Assembly (NCBI RefSeq): GCF_048569485.1
Contig: NC_134360.1
Coordinates: 207,487,164-207,551,163, forward strand
Source of the DNA: Anomaloglossus baeobatrachus
Taxonomy: Eukaryota > Chordata > Amphibia > Anura > Aromobatidae
Length of the DNA stretch: 64,000 nt
Direction of reading: 5' to 3'
Translations under genes and position numbers: made by a program
Shown: positions 12,529-22,643 of the stretch, piece by piece
How the letters are laid out: every line of letters starts with the position of its first letter
How positions within the stretch are numbered: the first letter of the stretch is position 1
Notes under the pieces: generated by a model
Seen by the model: only the letters and a program-made list of their open reading frames with translations
What the model was told of the DNA's origin: nothing
The model's database searches: none

Positions 12529-13429
12529 TACAGCCACACATATGGGAGGTCGTGCATACATGATTGTGCTCTTCTCTGAAATCTCATCATGACAAAGCAT
12601 CTTTAGTACTTAGTTGAGCATCTCTGGCAGTTATGACCTGCAAACGGGATGCACAGCCGGAAACCAGGTTCTAGCACCATTCCTGGGGGCTCTTAGACCA
12701 TTTTTATGGGCAATGGACTGCAGTTCACTAATGTTCCTGGGTTTACAAAAAAGTAGTACAAAAAAAGAAAAAGAATAAGAAACACAGGGTTTGATTGTTG
12801 TCAAAGAACGCACTTTTGTCCACCTTTAGTGATTGGGGATCAAATTTCACCCAGAATACAGAGGAAAAATCTGGACCAAAAACACATGTAAAAAATGCAT
12901 AAAAAATTCATTAAAAAAATGCAGCAAAATGGATCATATTTTATGCATTTTTTTCCTTCCAAGAGAGACAGAAATGGTGCAAAAAGTTCTGCACCAAATA
13001 AGTAAGGTGAGCACATATTCTCTGCTTCTCCATCCATAGCTATAAAATAGGAAACAGTGACACCTAATGGAAAGATGCTGTTATTGCAGGCTGTTAGAAA
13101 TCACAGTGTAGTTTTGCTAAGCCCAAAAACAATAATTGCCTGTTATAAATTTGTAGTATTGTGCGCTTGCGTAGCTCTTATATGTGTGGCTGAAAGAGTT
13201 CCCATTAGTCGCCGTGTTAAGACAAGACACAAGGTGCAGGGTATGTTGCCCATTGTCCTGGGAGTACGGGCTACTACTACTGTATATGACGGCATGTGGT
13301 TGGACATCTAGGGGTCATTGTAGCTTTATTTCTGGGATTCTTGCCAACTTTTGAGAAGTGCTCTTAGGAAGATTTGGCCATCAGTATTTTCGCAATAAAC
13401 CCTACTAATTTTTGGCGGCAGTAATAATG
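12529..13429. other. Unassigned stretch
   Basis: No gene recognised. The 84-codon frame at 13057-13311 lacks any motif I know. The last four bases (AATG, 13426-13429) are the left target duplication of the following solo LTR. Confidence 0.35.
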
Positions 13430-13483
13430 TGTGACGCCCTGGCCTATCAGGTTGTCACAGGGTATTGTGCAATCTGCCTTTCT

Positions 13484-14377
13484 AGAATTAGCCACTGGTA
13501 AGGTACCACATCAATTAGAATAAACAGCCGGGGTACAAGAAATAAAACTTAACTTTTAATATATTCCTTAAAAGAAGCCGGAGATCCCAACCTCAATTAA
13601 AATGTTATTTAAAAAAAGCCAGAACAACGCACAGTTCCCCTCAGCATGTAGGAGGAGTTCAAACGGCCAGAAGGTCACTTCTTAGTTTCAAACGGCCAGA
13701 AGGTCACTTCTTAGTTTCAAACGGCCAGAAGGTCACTTCTTAGTTGATAACAAACTGGTAGACTGACCACTGTATGTATATCTGTAGAAACAGGGCAGTT
13801 ACCAACAGGATATGGACCACCTCAGTACCACTGGGTCACAATAAATCACTGTTTTTAAATGGGGAAAAAATGGAATGGTCTCACCCAGAAACGATCCATC
13901 CACCTTTTACCCTAGAGGATCCTCATAGCACTCAGGGCATCCCAATGGTCCTTTCATGGACTGAGCATATGGTCCCCTTGTTAGGAAATGAGGTCCTGGT
14001 ATCCCCGTTCTCCCGACGCGTTTCCTACATTAAGTATTCGTCAGGGGAACAAACAACAGGCACCAGTCCTAAGTTCACATGGACTGGGCAGAACATGCAA
14101 GCGGCACAGTGTTTTGAAAGGCCCGCTGCTGCCACTTGCATGTCGGGAGAACGGGGATACCAGGACCTCATTTCCTCATTTACCAGTTTGTTATCAACTA
14201 AGAAGTGACCTTCTGGCCGTTTGAACTCCTCCTACATGCTGAGGGGAACTGTGTGTTGTTCTGGTTTTTTAGATAACATTTTAATTGAGGTTGGGATCTC
14301 CGGCTTCTTTTAAGGAATATATTAAAAGTTAAGTTTTATTTCTTGTACCCCGGCTGTTTATTCCAATCTGCCTTTCT
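13484..14377. mobile_element. Hairpin (fold-back) insertion with 14-bp target duplication
   Basis: The 14-mer CAATCTGCCTTTCT occurs at 13470-13483 and 14364-14377, bracketing about 880 bp. The two ends are long inverted repeats: the stretch from 13517 (GAATAAACAGCCGGGG) to about 13770 is the reverse complement of about 14180-14363. The left arm holds three tandem copies of a 29-bp unit (13658-13745). A second inverted pair sits inside (about 13978-14025 against 14141-14182). A block at 14015-14056 reads, on the minus strand, CCTGACGAA...GAAACGCGTCGGG. No protein is encoded. A long duplication suggests target-primed reverse transcription rather than cut-and-paste (inference). Confidence 0.8.
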
Positions 14378-15357
14378 GCACAGTATCCACTCCTCCTCGG
14401 TTACGGATCCTGGTCTTTTGGTGTTGCTAACACCTTAGCCAGTCAAAATCCTAGAAACACTTTGCACCGAACCCACCAGACACACCATTGGGGGGCCTGA
14501 AGGGAATAGGGCTGCCCATATGGGGGTTGGTAGGGAGAAGTGAGAAAGTGACAGAGAAGTGGAACAGGAGTGAAGGAGTAGGAGGTGGAAGGTGACCCTC
14601 TGAGAGGGAGAGGTCACTGGTCTGGAGTAGGGCTCCTGGAGTTACTAGGTGGCAGACGTTGGTCTGGGCCTGGTAGGAGCTGGAACCCCGTTCGCTGGGG
14701 ATCGCGTCAAGGGGCGCGGATCTGCCGAGTAGGGCAGCCGGCAGCCTTGAGCCATCACCGGACAGGGGCCAGGGCACGACGGGGTACATGGACCCTAGGC
14801 CGGTAAGCAGCTTCACGCGTCCCGGTAATTTACCCGACGGGGGTGAAGACTTCAAGATTCATCCCCAACCCGCTCCAAAATTGGGGTACTAGCGCACCGA
14901 TGGGATAGGACTTTCCCAGTTACTATCCAAAGAAATCCTACGCGTGAACCCTGAGAGCAAGCTCACTCCGTTAGCCAAACGGGTGAGCGGGACCTGAAAA
15001 GTTTCAAGCTTGAGGGTCCAACTAGTGAGAAGGTGTCACGGAAAAGGCCACAGGCTAACAGCAACACCAAGGGCACGGATCCACACGTGCTCCCTCCATG
15101 CTGCAGCGGTGCTCAGAATTCTGGTTTACAAGCTGTCAGAGTTGTTATTCTTGGATTGAGAGAGTACGCTGAAAAGCCCCTTTTACTCTACCCAACGGCA
15201 CCCCATCCACGAACACCTAACGGGCCCCGGGGCACAAACCCCTACCCACGGAGGGGTTAAACATCCTGCTGCTACACCATCGCCACCGGCTCCCCAACAG
15301 CAACGGTGGTCTCCTACATTACCACACACCATGGGTGGCGTCACAAATTTACACATC

Positions 15358-15360
<3 letters not shown>

Positions 15361-15391
<31 letters not shown>
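15361..15391. repeat. (TA)n microsatellite
   Basis: An uninterrupted TA run of about 30 bp lies inside the solo LTR. Confidence 0.95.
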
Positions 15392-15394
<3 letters not shown>

Positions 15395-15559
15395 CCCCTC
15401 TTTTAAATTCGAGTGTCCGCACGAAAACCCCAGGGTCCGGAGACCCCTCGAGCCACCGCGTCTCCGGATCCGAGCGGCTCGGCCACTGTCACAGGGGCGG
15501 TACAAATGCCCAACAGATTACCAGTGTTCTCCATCTGTAATAGCTCACCTTTTGTGAAT

Positions 15560-15950
15560 CTACATTGCAGTAATGCCGCCACATGATGACACTGGCCTCA
15601 TGGTGGCTTAATGCAGTAATAGTGTCCACTTCGCGCAGGCAGGCAGTGATAGTATCTCCTCTGTGCTTTCAGGTAGTAAAAGTGGCCCCTTTTTGTGCCT
15701 CCACAAAGTAATAATGCCCTTCTGTACCGTAACATAGTAACAGTGTCCCCCCAGTACCTCCATACAGTAACAGTGCCCCTCTGTGCCCTCACATGGTAAT
15801 AGTACGGTACCCTTCTGTGCCCCCTCACTGTAGTAGAATGTTCCTCCAAATAGTAATATTGCTCCTCTGTGCCTCATTGTAATAATGTTGAATTTTAGAA
15901 GTGCCCCCTTCGTGTCTCCACTCGGTAATGGTGTCCCCACCTGTAAAGTG
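15560..15950. repeat. Diverged minisatellite, unit about 29-30 bp
   Basis: Roughly eleven imperfect units contain a core like AGTAATAGTGCCCCTCTGTG followed by CCTCACAT. Drift between neighbouring units is high, so the array is old. It has no coding content; long frames on the minus strand (15598-15940) are products of the repeat. Confidence 0.75.
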
Positions 15951-16000
15951 GGTGCTCCGAGTGACAGAGAAGACCCCTCTCTGTCTAATCACTTAGCCGG

Positions 16001-16809
16001 TGAAGCGACCGATGGGAGGGCCGCGGGTGTGTGTGTATGCTCTATTCCAACAAAATCCCCATACTCAGATTTTACCGGTAGTAACATTTCTTTACTAGGA
16101 AACATGTTTATAATACAATCAACTGAGCTATCTGCACACATGGGTATAGGAAGCCCCTGGACTTTCACTCCTTCCGGGTATGCAGCAAGAAAAAAAACAA
16201 CAACAAAAAAATGGCGGCAACTTTCCCTAACTTTCCCTACAAACACGTACCAGTCTATCCCGAAAGAAGATGTCGCTCCCACGTCGCAGGCCTGGGGTCT
16301 CGCGGTGATGGGTCCCGGTGCAGCGCTGGAGAGATGAAGCTCCTCGGTCTTTTCTTCTCTTTTATCTTCCCCAGCTGGTGACGGATTATAAGTAGTCTTT
16401 TGGTCCCGGAGCACGCCGGGCAGAAGAAGGCAGGTCACAGTCCCTGCAATTACACTCAGATGGCGGTGCTCGGTAGTCCGGTTAACTCCCTGAGGAAAAC
16501 AAAGTTCTGCAGACTGGGAGTGACAGAAACTGCTTTCACCGGGTGATTTCTTCCTGACTTTTGCGGCAAAACGAGCCCTCTCTTCAGGGAGACCACACGC
16601 AGGACTCTCCTCACTGAGCTCCGGAGCTGAACACCACTTTCCCGCGTCTTCTCTTCTGGTTTTTCACACACCAGCGCCTGTGGGGAATTTCCCAGCTCTG
16701 TGTTTGTCGTTGTACAGTACGACGCTGCCCCCTTGTGGGCAATTGCTGGAACAGTATTCAAAGCCATTTCTACAGAAGGGATACAGTCGGACTTGTTGAT
16801 CCCATTACA
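16001..16809 (-). repeat. 3' LTR of element 2
   Basis: This is the 809-bp partner of 21831-22639. The pol reading frame runs on into this LTR, so the C-terminal part of the pol product is LTR-encoded. Confidence 0.95.
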
Positions 16810-19800
16810 TACCCCCCCACTTAAAGGTTGGCAGTCCCTGTCAACTACCGTCGGTTCCCAGGCAGCGATGACTGCAGATGTTACAGGGGTTGGTTGAGAA
16901 GTGGGCCATACATACTGGTCCCTGTAAGACCGCCCGGGCGGGATCCCAGCAGTGGTGCGGTCAGTGCGTCTCAAGGGTCGGTTGTTCCCCTCCCTGTCAC
17001 TGTCTTTATGCCCCACTCCAGTCAGCACTCCGGGGAAAGAACTGGGTTGTGTAGGTGGGTCACTGATCTCAGAGTCAATGTGATCACTATGCTGGGAAAC
17101 GTCCGTGACGTCAGTCGTGTTGGTAGTGTCACCCCCTCCGGGTACTGTGGTAGGGGAGTCAGGCTGGGATCGGCAGGGCCGCAACATATTTCGGTGCACA
17201 GTGCGGATGCTGTGATTGTCTTCACCCCGCACTCGGTATACATGCCCGTTGGGGTAGGGGCGTTCGATTACCCGGTAGACCTCAGTCTCCCACTTGGCTC
17301 GAAGTTTCCCTTGGGGCTTCTTGATACGGAGCAGGACTAGCTGTCCCAACTTCAAGGGTTGCTCTTGCACGGGGAGTGGATCAGCATGTATCTGGCCCCG
17401 GATTTGTTTGCTCACCAGTCGGTGTACAGTCTCCATCTTCTGTCGGTGAGCATTTAGCCAGGAGGGGTAGTTATGGCAGACGTCATCTCCAGGGCGAAAT
17501 AGGTTCAGGTCATGGACCCCTTTTCCGGGGCGGCCAAAGAGAAGGGTGTGTGGGGTGTAGCCAGTCACAGAGTGGACCTGGTTGTTGTAGGCCCATACTA
17601 GATCAGGAAGGAATTGGGGCCATTGGTCTTTCTTATCATCGGCCAAGGTGCGGATCAGCTGGAGTAGGGTCCGATTGAAGCGTTCACATGCACCGTTCCC
17701 TTGTGGGTGGTAAGGAGTGGTCCTCGACTTCTGGATCCCATACATCTGGTGCAGCTCTTCGATGACTCGGCCCTCGAAACAAGCCCCCTGGTCGGAGTGC
17801 AACCTCTCCGGGCACCCGTAGACATGGATGAACTGTCGACAGATGGCCCGAGCAGCCGATTCAGCCGTCTGGTCTTTGGTAGCGACAGCGACAGCGAATT
17901 TTGTGAAGTGATCCACCATGACTAGACAGTACTGATAGCCACTGCTCGCCGTCCCAATCAGCAGATAATCCACCATCAACAGCTCAAGGGGTCTGGATGT
18001 TTTAATTGTCTGAACAGGTGCACGCTGCTCAGGGGACTTGTGTAGTTCGCAGGTGCGACAGGTCTGGCAGACGTCTTCAACCAGCTTGCGGAGCCCCGGA
18101 CAATAGATGGACTGTTGAATCCACCGAAAGGTCTTGTCTATTCCGAAGTGTCCATTCCTTTTGTGGGCTTGGGCCACCATCTCACGGGCCAATTGTTCAG
18201 GCACTACAACTTGTGTGCATTCCTCCAGCATGTGCGACAAGAGAACCTTCCGGTATAGCACTCCTTCTCTCAGAATCAGCCGGTCCCACTGGCTGAGCAG
18301 GGTCAACGTCCCGGTAGACAGTCGTGCCCGTATATCGGCGGGAGGCTTCTGCTGACGCTTCACCCATTGTTTGAGTAGAGCCCAATCAGGGTTCTGGTCC
18401 TGAATCCTGCACCACTCCTGGGGTGGCAAGGCGACTCCCACCGGAGTTCCAGCTTCGCCCACAACGAACTGGCGGTAATCCACCATCTGTTGGGCGAGCT
18501 TTGCAAAGTCAGGCGTCTCGTCCCCTTCTAATTCTTCATCCCGGTCTCGGTTGAGTAAGGGGTATGACACTCTAGACAGGCTGTCCGCATTTTGATTCTC
18601 AGCTCCAGCCCTATATTTGATCTTGTAATTGAACTTGGAGAGCCGAGCCATCCAACGCTGCTCCATGACTCCGAGCTTCGCATTTTCTAAATGGGCCAAC
18701 GGGTTGTTATCGGTCAGGACTAGTACTTCGGTCCCCGTGAGGTACCCTGCAAATTTCTCCGCCATAGCCCACGTTAGGGCCAACAGCTCCAGCCGGAACG
18801 AGCTATAATTGGTGGGGTTCTTCTCGCCCTCATGTAGGGACCGACTGGCATAGGCTATGACCCGTTCCTTGCCGTCTTGGACCTGTGAAAGTACTGCCCC
18901 TAGACCCTGTAAACTGGCATCGGTGTGTAGTTGGAAGGGCAGGTTGTAGTCCGCATATGCCAGGATGGGGGGAGACGTTAAGGCACCCTTTAGGGCTTGG
19001 AAGGAGTCTTCCTGGCTGGGTCCCCAGCGGATGAGTCGTCCTCTGGGGCTGTTGGTGGTCCCTCGAAGCAGATCCTGCAAGGGTGCAGCAAGCCGGGCGA
19101 AGTTTTTGACGAACCGGCGGTAGTAGCCGGCCAACCCCAGGAAAGCCCTGACCTCCTTGACGTTTGTGGGCTGCGGCCAATCCCGTACGGCGGCTATCTT
19201 CTCTGAAGATGGCTGGACGCCTTCGGCTGAGATCCGGTGACCCAGGTAATTGATCTCGGGCTGCAGAAGACGGCACTTGTTGGGTTTCAACTTCAGGCCA
19301 TGTTCCCTCAACCTACTGAACACACGGCCCAGCTGCTGCAGGTGTTCTTCAAATGTGGCCGAATAGACTACAATGTCGTCCAGATAGATGAGGGTGAAGT
19401 CGAAGTTGAAGTCTCCCAAGCAGCGCTCCATCAGCCGCTGGAAAGTCCCCGGCGCGTTGTTCAGACCAAAGGGCATCCGGTCAAACTCGTACAGGCCCAT
19501 GGGTAAGATGAAAGCAGTCTTCTCTCTATCTTTCTCATGCATAGGTACCTGCCAATATCCGCTGGCCAGATCCAACGAGGAGAAGTATTTGGCTTTCTTC
19601 AGGGCTGTCAGGGATTCTTCGATCCTTGGCAGAGGGTACGAGTCCCGGATGGTGCAAGCATTCAAACGGCGGTAGTCCACACAGAATCTCAGGGATCCGT
19701 CCTTCTTCTTGACTAACACTACCGGCGCCGCCCAGGGGCTCTGGCTTTCCCGTACCACTCCCGCGTGTAGCATGGAATTCAGGAGATTTTTCACTTCTTG

Positions 19801-21012
19801 GTATTGCTGGGGAGGAATTTGGCGGTACCTTTCACGGATAGGAGCAGTGTCACCGGTGGGGATCTCGTGTTTGATACTGGTGGTGCACCCAAAATCGGTG
19901 TCGTGCCGGGCAAAGGACGCCTGATGCTCTTGGAGTAGCTCTTCCACCTGAGACACCTCCCGTTTGGAGTATTGGGATACGTCCAACTGACACTTCTCTC
20001 GGAGTTCTCGCCCCACGTTGGTGTCACCCGCGACAGCGGCCATGGTAGAGACCGTCACTGTCCAATCTCCCTCTGTAGACGGTACAAACTGGAGGGGGCT
20101 CATAGGGTTCACCTCTTCGGTTAGAGCGTAGACTCGGCCGAGCTGTGTCCCGGCTTCTAGGTCAACGCTCACATTAGCCGTGTTGCCCAGCCTGACAGGA
20201 ATTCTTCCCTTTCTCACTACTGCTAGAGTTCGAGCGACTAGTGGGTTCAGCTTCCCCTCCCTCGGGGAGCGCGGCTCAATCAGCACCTCCACGCCTTCAA
20301 ACTGTCTCATGGTGCCAAGGGGTAGTGAGATAACTGTCTCTTTTCCAGCTGGTAAGGTGATCCTAGTATGGCGGGGTACGGTGACCGTGGCCAGCGGCAG
20401 CTGTTCTTCGGTCATTCGCTGGAGGTTGCAGGTCCGGACCACTTGTTGAAAGGCACGGCGGGTGGCCTTATGTGCGGTCACTCCTTGCCAGTACTTGGGC
20501 CCCTTCTTGGTAAACAGCACCAGATTCAGGTCCTTCAAGATGTTCATCCCAATAATCATGGGCGTTTCTGGTTCAAAGCCTTCCCTGACCACAATTATCC
20601 CTCTCTTCCCGAGATCTTGGCCACAGATTTCGGTGTTCATCCAGGCAACTCCCGACACCGGAATGGGTAGATTATTGGCTGCTTTGATCTTGATGGCGGT
20701 ATCAGGGTCATAGGCAACTCGCGGTTTTAGACATTCTTCGTAGAACTGCTCGGAGATAGTGGATACCTGAGACCCAGTATCCATTAACCCTTGTACGGCG
20801 ATCCCTTCCAGTAATACTTCTAGGGTGGGGCTATTTGATGCAAGTTTGTTCCGTGGCTGGCTCTGTCTTCCTACACCCCTCTCTTTGGCATCCCCTGTCG
20901 AGTGAGCCTCTTTGACAGGGGCGTCTAGTTTAAAGGCGGCCTCTGTTGTGGGACCTGACTTGCTGGTTCTGGTAGATCGGACTGTGGAGGAGCTTGAAAG
21001 TTCTGAGGGCAA
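16456..21012 (-). CDS. pol polyprotein of LTR element 2
   Basis: A frame of about 1518 codons. Domains in order are an aspartic protease (DTGS near residue 78), reverse transcriptase (YLDD at 543-546), RNase H (TDAS near 697), an integrase H2C2 zinc finger, an integrase core with HSDQG and PYHPQGNGACERFN blocks, and a GPY/F-like C-terminal segment. The order is that of Ty3/gypsy. It overlaps the end of gag by 88 nt in another frame, an arrangement in which this family commonly uses ribosomal frameshifting (family knowledge; the site was not identified). The last stretch lies in the 3' LTR and is of low complexity. It is part of a retroelement, not a host gene. Confidence 0.93.
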   Translation of the reverse strand: MPSELSSSSTVRSTRTSKSGPTTEAAFKLDAPVKEAHSTGDAKERGVGRQSQPRNKLASNSPTLEVLLEGIAVQGLMDTGSQVSTISEQFYEECLKPRVAYDPDTAIKIKAANNLPIPVSGVAWMNTEICGQDLGKRGIIVVREGFEPETPMIIGMNILKDLNLVLFTKKGPKYWQGVTAHKATRRAFQQVVRTCNLQRMTEEQLPLATVTVPRHTRITLPAGKETVISLPLGTMRQFEGVEVLIEPRSPREGKLNPLVARTLAVVRKGRIPVRLGNTANVSVDLEAGTQLGRVYALTEEVNPMSPLQFVPSTEGDWTVTVSTMAAVAGDTNVGRELREKCQLDVSQYSKREVSQVEELLQEHQASFARHDTDFGCTTSIKHEIPTGDTAPIRERYRQIPPQQYQEVKNLLNSMLHAGVVRESQSPWAAPVVLVKKKDGSLRFCVDYRRLNACTIRDSYPLPRIEESLTALKKAKYFSSLDLASGYWQVPMHEKDREKTAFILPMGLYEFDRMPFGLNNAPGTFQRLMERCLGDFNFDFTLIYLDDIVVYSATFEEHLQQLGRVFSRLREHGLKLKPNKCRLLQPEINYLGHRISAEGVQPSSEKIAAVRDWPQPTNVKEVRAFLGLAGYYRRFVKNFARLAAPLQDLLRGTTNSPRGRLIRWGPSQEDSFQALKGALTSPPILAYADYNLPFQLHTDASLQGLGAVLSQVQDGKERVIAYASRSLHEGEKNPTNYSSFRLELLALTWAMAEKFAGYLTGTEVLVLTDNNPLAHLENAKLGVMEQRWMARLSKFNYKIKYRAGAENQNADSLSRVSYPLLNRDRDEELEGDETPDFAKLAQQMVDYRQFVVGEAGTPVGVALPPQEWCRIQDQNPDWALLKQWVKRQQKPPADIRARLSTGTLTLLSQWDRLILREGVLYRKVLLSHMLEECTQVVVPEQLAREMVAQAHKRNGHFGIDKTFRWIQQSIYCPGLRKLVEDVCQTCRTCELHKSPEQRAPVQTIKTSRPLELLMVDYLLIGTASSGYQYCLVMVDHFTKFAVAVATKDQTAESAARAICRQFIHVYGCPERLHSDQGACFEGRVIEELHQMYGIQKSRTTPYHPQGNGACERFNRTLLQLIRTLADDKKDQWPQFLPDLVWAYNNQVHSVTGYTPHTLLFGRPGKGVHDLNLFRPGDDVCHNYPSWLNAHRQKMETVHRLVSKQIRGQIHADPLPVQEQPLKLGQLVLLRIKKPQGKLRAKWETEVYRVIERPYPNGHVYRVRGEDNHSIRTVHRNMLRPCRSQPDSPTTVPGGGDTTNTTDVTDVSQHSDHIDSEISDPPTQPSSFPGVLTGVGHKDSDREGNNRPLRRTDRTTAGIPPGRSYRDQYVWPTSQPTPVTSAVIAAWEPTVVDRDCQPLSGGVCNGINKSDCIPSVEMALNTVPAIAHKGAASYCTTTNTELGNSPQALVCEKPEEKTRESGVQLRSSVRRVLRVVSLKRGLVLPQKSGRNHPVKAVSVTPSLQNFVFLRELTGLPSTAI
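16810..16823 (-). promoter_or_regulatory. Polypurine tract of element 2
   Basis: On the minus strand AAGTGGGGGGGTA directly precedes the 3' LTR start TGTAATGGG. The position and composition fit a plus-strand primer. Confidence 0.85.
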
Positions 21013-21812
21013 CGGTTGGCTCTATGGCGGGGATCGCCGCATGTCCAGCATCTTCCCATCGGACGGCTGGGTTGTTGTCTCGCTTGCCGGCCCGCCTGTT
21101 GATCTAAGGTGAGCTGTAACACCTGTTTCTGCAACTCTGCCACCATCTGTTTCAGTTCCTCCGTGTTGCTGTTCGGCGTCCCGATATCAGATATGGACCT
21201 GCAAGCCGCGGTATATGTCTGTGTCTCCACGACAGGCCCCCTTGAACGTTCTATAGCTTCTTGTTTGGCCTCAGCGAACGTAAAGGCCGGATTTATCCGG
21301 AGTAGATCTTGCAATGAGCGGTTAAGGTACGGGTCTCTCAATCCGGTCACAAACTGATCTCTCAACACCAGGTCACGGGTACCCGTACTAGCTATCTGTT
21401 CTTCTTTTCTACAGGCTTGTTCTAGTAGCACTTGAAGGGCATTGGCATATTGAGGGATGTCCTCCGACTCGAGTTGCGTCCGCCGGAAAAACATATAGCG
21501 CAATGTTCCCGCATATGTGGTCGGTCCATAGGTGTTCTCCAGCACCCGCACTAAGTCATCCAACGTACGCTGGCCCCTAACCGTCTCCAGCCTGACTGTC
21601 GTCCACGCTTCCCCTTCTAGTGTTAGCATGGCCATTTCTGCTAAGGTCTTAGGGTCAGTGTTATACATTTCCCCCACTATCTTAAGTTGTTCAGTCCATT
21701 CCGTTACAGGATAGTTCCGTCCGTCAAACTTCCTCACCTGATTGACAATAGACGGCGGGGGAGCTGTCCGGTTATAAGTTACTACCGGGGGATGATTTTG
21801 TTGGTCACACAT
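20925..21812 (-). CDS. gag of LTR element 2
   Basis: It encodes 295 residues from the first in-frame ATG after the primer site (MCDQQNHPP). The middle is a helical capsid-like segment containing LRDQFVTGLRDPYLNRSLQ. The C-terminal half carries CWTCGDPRHRANRC, a CCHC knuckle with C-X2-C-X4-H-X4-C spacing. The open frame extends upstream into the LTR, but an ATG just after the leader is the more natural start. It packages the element RNA in virus-like particles (family role). Confidence 0.9.
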   Translation of the reverse strand: MCDQQNHPPVVTYNRTAPPPSIVNQVRKFDGRNYPVTEWTEQLKIVGEMYNTDPKTLAEMAMLTLEGEAWTTVRLETVRGQRTLDDLVRVLENTYGPTTYAGTLRYMFFRRTQLESEDIPQYANALQVLLEQACRKEEQIASTGTRDLVLRDQFVTGLRDPYLNRSLQDLLRINPAFTFAEAKQEAIERSRGPVVETQTYTAACRSISDIGTPNSNTEELKQMVAELQKQVLQLTLDQQAGRQARQQPSRPMGRCWTCGDPRHRANRCPQNFQAPPQSDLPEPASQVPQQRPPLN

Positions 21813-21828
21813 CCTGCCGACTACGCGA
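21811..21828 (-). promoter_or_regulatory. Primer binding site of element 2 (tRNA-Ser type)
   Basis: On the minus strand just inside the 5' LTR is CGTAGTCGGCAGGAT, preceded by TCG where TGG would be expected. As I remember it, this complements the 3' end of a tRNA-Ser isoacceptor different from that used by element 1. The identification is by recall. Confidence 0.65.
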
Positions 21829-21830
21829 CA

Positions 21831-22639
21831 TGAAGCGACCGATGGAAGGGCCGCGGGTGTGTGTGTATGCTCTATTCCAACAAAATCCCCATACTCAGAT
21901 TTTACCGGTAGTAACATTTCTTTACTAGGAAACATGTTTATAATACAATCAACTGAGCTATCTGCACACATGGGTATAGGAAGCCCCTGGACTTTCACTC
22001 CTTCCGGGTATGCAGCAAGAAAAAAAACAACAACAAAAAAATGGCGGCAACTTTCCCTAACTTTCCCTACAAACACGTACCAGTCTATCCCGAAAGAAGA
22101 TGTCGCTCCCACGTCGCAGGCCTGGGGTCTCGCGGTGATGGGTCCCGGTGCAGCGCTGGAGAGATGAAGCTCCTCGGTCTTTTCTTCTCTTTTATCTTCC
22201 CCAGCTGGTGACGGATTATAAGTAGTCTTTTGGTCCCGGAGCACGCCGGGCAGAAGAAGGCAGGTCACAGTCCCTGCAATTACACTCAGATGGCGGTGCT
22301 CGGTAGTCCGGTTAACTCCCTGAGGAAAACAAAGTTCTGCAGACTGGGAGTGACAGAAACTGCTTTCACCGGGTGATTTCTTCCTGACTTTTGCGGCAAA
22401 ACGAGCCCTCTCTTCAGGGAGACCACACGCAGGACTCTCCTCACTGAGCTCCGGAGCTGAACACCACTTTCCCGCGTCTTCTCTTCTGGTTTTTCACACA
22501 CCAGCGCCTGTGGGGAATTTCCCAGCTCTGTGTTTGTCGTTGTACAGTACGACGCTGCCCCCTTGTGGGCAATTGCTGGAACAGTATTCAAAGCCATTTC
22601 TACAGAAGGGATACAGTCGGACTTGTTGATCCCATTACA
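21831..22639 (-). repeat. 5' LTR of element 2
   Basis: An 809-bp LTR on the minus strand that differs from the 3' LTR at a single position by eye (second line of the alignment, near 21846 against 16016). Confidence 0.95.
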
Positions 22640-22643
22640 CCGG

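Larger units (their letters stand above)
13430..15504 (+). mobile_element. Solo LTR related to element 1, split by a hairpin insertion
   Basis: The left end TGTGACGCCCTGGCC matches the LTR start of elements 1, 3 and 4. Toward the right end are the shared blocks CCCCTACCCACGGAGGGG and ATGGGTGGCGTCAC. The right end reads GGTACA. AATG flanks both sides (13426-13429 and 15505-15508), so this is a complete LTR left after loss of the internal part. Subtracting the inserted hairpin leaves about 1.18 kb, the same as the other LTRs. A (TA)n run interrupts it near 15361-15391. Confidence 0.85.
16001..22639 (-). mobile_element. LTR element 2: young Ty3/gypsy retrotransposon, looks whole
   Basis: It runs on the minus strand. 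Its 809-bp LTRs (5' LTR 21831-22639, 3' LTR 16001-16809) differ by eye at one base only, and CCGG flanks both sides (15997-16000 and 22640-22643). On the minus strand the LTR begins TGTAATGGG and ends CGCTTCA. Internal parts are a primer site, gag with a CCHC knuckle, an overlapping long pol frame, and a purine tract. The near-identity of the LTRs means the insertion is very recent. The reading frames look whole. Confidence 0.95.
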
